32,080 bases of DNA, from NCBI GenBank assembly GCA_026988575.1, contig JALSKZ010000081.1, forward strand, positions 1-32,080, read 5' to 3'. Source of the stretch: Thermodesulfobacteriales bacterium (GTDB taxonomy: Bacteria; Desulfobacterota; Thermodesulfobacteria; Thermodesulfobacteriales; Thermodesulfatatoraceae). The notes beneath the pieces were generated by a model. It saw only the letters and a program-made list of their open reading frames with translations, searched no databases and had not been told where the DNA came from. The translations under genes were made by a program, and so were the position numbers. Of the stretch, positions 31,580 through 32,080 are shown piece by piece (the stretch's first letter is position 1; each line of letters opens with the position of its first letter).

Positions 31580-32080
31580 ATGGCTAAGCTGGTAAATAAG
31601 CCCCTATTAAACGATACTTTCAATAAAGTCATTAAAGTATACCCTCAAACGCTCTGGCAAACAGGCAAAGAACGTCCGGAATACTACCTGGCCCTTCTTC
31701 TCGGGGATATTTTTGCCGTGTTATTAAGTGTCTTCCTAGCTGTTGTGGTTAGGTATGAGCTTGGAAAGGCCCTTCCTCAAGTACCTTTTTTATCTCTTTC
31801 CCAGGCCTGGCTAATTTTAAAAGATTTTTGGTGGTTGCTTTTGGTGGTGCCTTTTTGTCTTGGGTATTTGCGCACCTATGACCGGCGTCTTCCTTTCTGG
31901 GAGGAAACCCGCGAGGTCATAAAGGCCCTCATCCTCTCGTTTATCATTATTTATGCCCTTTTGGCCGTAAGAAAAAATGTCAACGAAGTGTCTCGTCTTT
32001 TGGTGGGCCTTTCTTTTATGTTTTCCTGCTTTTTAGTGCCCTGCTGCCGGTATTTTACCAAAAAAATTCTTTTTTCTTTT
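31580..32080 (+). CDS. WbaP-type undecaprenyl-phosphate sugar-phosphate transferase, N-terminal part (cut by window edge)
   Basis: 167 residues in an open frame that runs off the window. ATG 31580 follows GAGGGTGGGGGA. Residues 35-150 contain several membrane segments (YYLALLLGDIFAVLLSVFL, WWLLLVVPFCLGYL, ALILSFIIIYALLAV, LLVGLSFMFSCFLVPCC) with LRTYDRRLPFWEETREVIKA between them, the pattern of the N-terminal part of WbaP/polyisoprenyl-phosphate hexose-1-P transferases. These start O-antigen or capsule repeat units on undecaprenyl phosphate. The catalytic C-terminal domain lies outside, so the call rests on the N-terminus. Confidence 0.7.
   Translation, partial: MAKLVNKPLLNDTFNKVIKVYPQTLWQTGKERPEYYLALLLGDIFAVLLSVFLAVVVRYELGKALPQVPFLSLSQAWLILKDFWWLLLVVPFCLGYLRTYDRRLPFWEETREVIKALILSFIIIYALLAVRKNVNEVSRLLVGLSFMFSCFLVPCCRYFTKKILFSF

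Noticed and set aside
1-32080. CRISPR array, prophage or insertion sequence
   Set aside because: No evenly spaced identical repeats, transposase, or phage structural genes were seen; the only repeats are the few REP-like units.

Overview
The window is chromosomal core sequence from a Gram-negative (LPS-making) bacterium, most likely a thermophilic member of the Desulfobacterota/Thermodesulfobacteria. This is inferred from the mix of a Kdo/Lpt/RpoN gene block of proteobacterial type, a two-gene SufC-SufB Fe-S assembly unit, the order thrS-infC-rpmI-rplT-pheS-pheT-ihfA-merR, and many acetate/anaerobe-type radical SAM enzymes. No plasmid, prophage, CRISPR array or insertion sequence is visible. 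It holds 36 protein genes (two cut by the window edges) and one tRNA.

Layout. 1-8643 is transcribed leftward: the 5' end of a UvrA-family gene, the lipoprotein lytic transglycosylase mltF, acetyl-CoA synthetase acs with an outer-membrane porin in front of it, an isochorismatase-family hydrolase with a sigma-54-like promoter, and sufC-sufB. 8644-8925 is a divergent control region. 8926-17152 is one long rightward block: kdsA-kdsC-lptC-lptA-lptB (Kdo synthesis and LPS transport), then rpoN-hpf-ptsN-rapZ-EIIA(Man) (sigma-54 and the nitrogen/sugar PTS regulatory group), then rimI and a YhcC-type radical SAM protein. Most of these genes overlap or nearly touch, so they probably share transcripts. 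17161-24877 is transcribed leftward: tRNA-Val, an intrinsic terminator directly before thrS, infC, rpmI, rplT, pheS, pheT, ihfA, merR, and a small protein with an Sm-like sequence pattern. 24878-25192 is a second divergent control region with a sigma70-type promoter for the tRNA and a sigma-54-like site pointing the other way. 25193-28885 runs rightward: a degenerate HsdR-N nuclease-like protein, a PflX-type radical SAM protein, a Ser/Thr phosphatase-like enzyme, an unknown protein, and xerD. mltD runs leftward and converges on xerD with interlocked stop codons. The right end holds a small ComEA-like secreted protein, an inverted pair of REP-like repeats, and the 5' end of a WbaP-type sugar-phosphate transferase.

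How the parts fit: kdsA/kdsC/lptCAB and wbaP serve the cell envelope, mltF and mltD remodel peptidoglycan, and the porin plus acs may form an acetate uptake and activation pair. RpoN, PtsN, RapZ and EIIA form a regulatory group, and two sigma-54-like promoters lie in the same window. The leftward translation block joins a tRNA, two tRNA synthetases, IF3, L35, L20 and the DNA-bending protein IHF.

Most of the window is ordinary housekeeping DNA. The items most worth a second look are the Sm-like 83-residue protein (17161-17412), the sigma-54-like site with a structured untranslated stretch before the degenerate HsdR-N gene (24939-25192), the tRNA-Val/terminator/thrS junction, the kdsA promoter whose spacer is a perfect inverted repeat, the palindrome at the ihfA/merR junction, and the REP-like elements. 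No clear new multi-gene system is visible.
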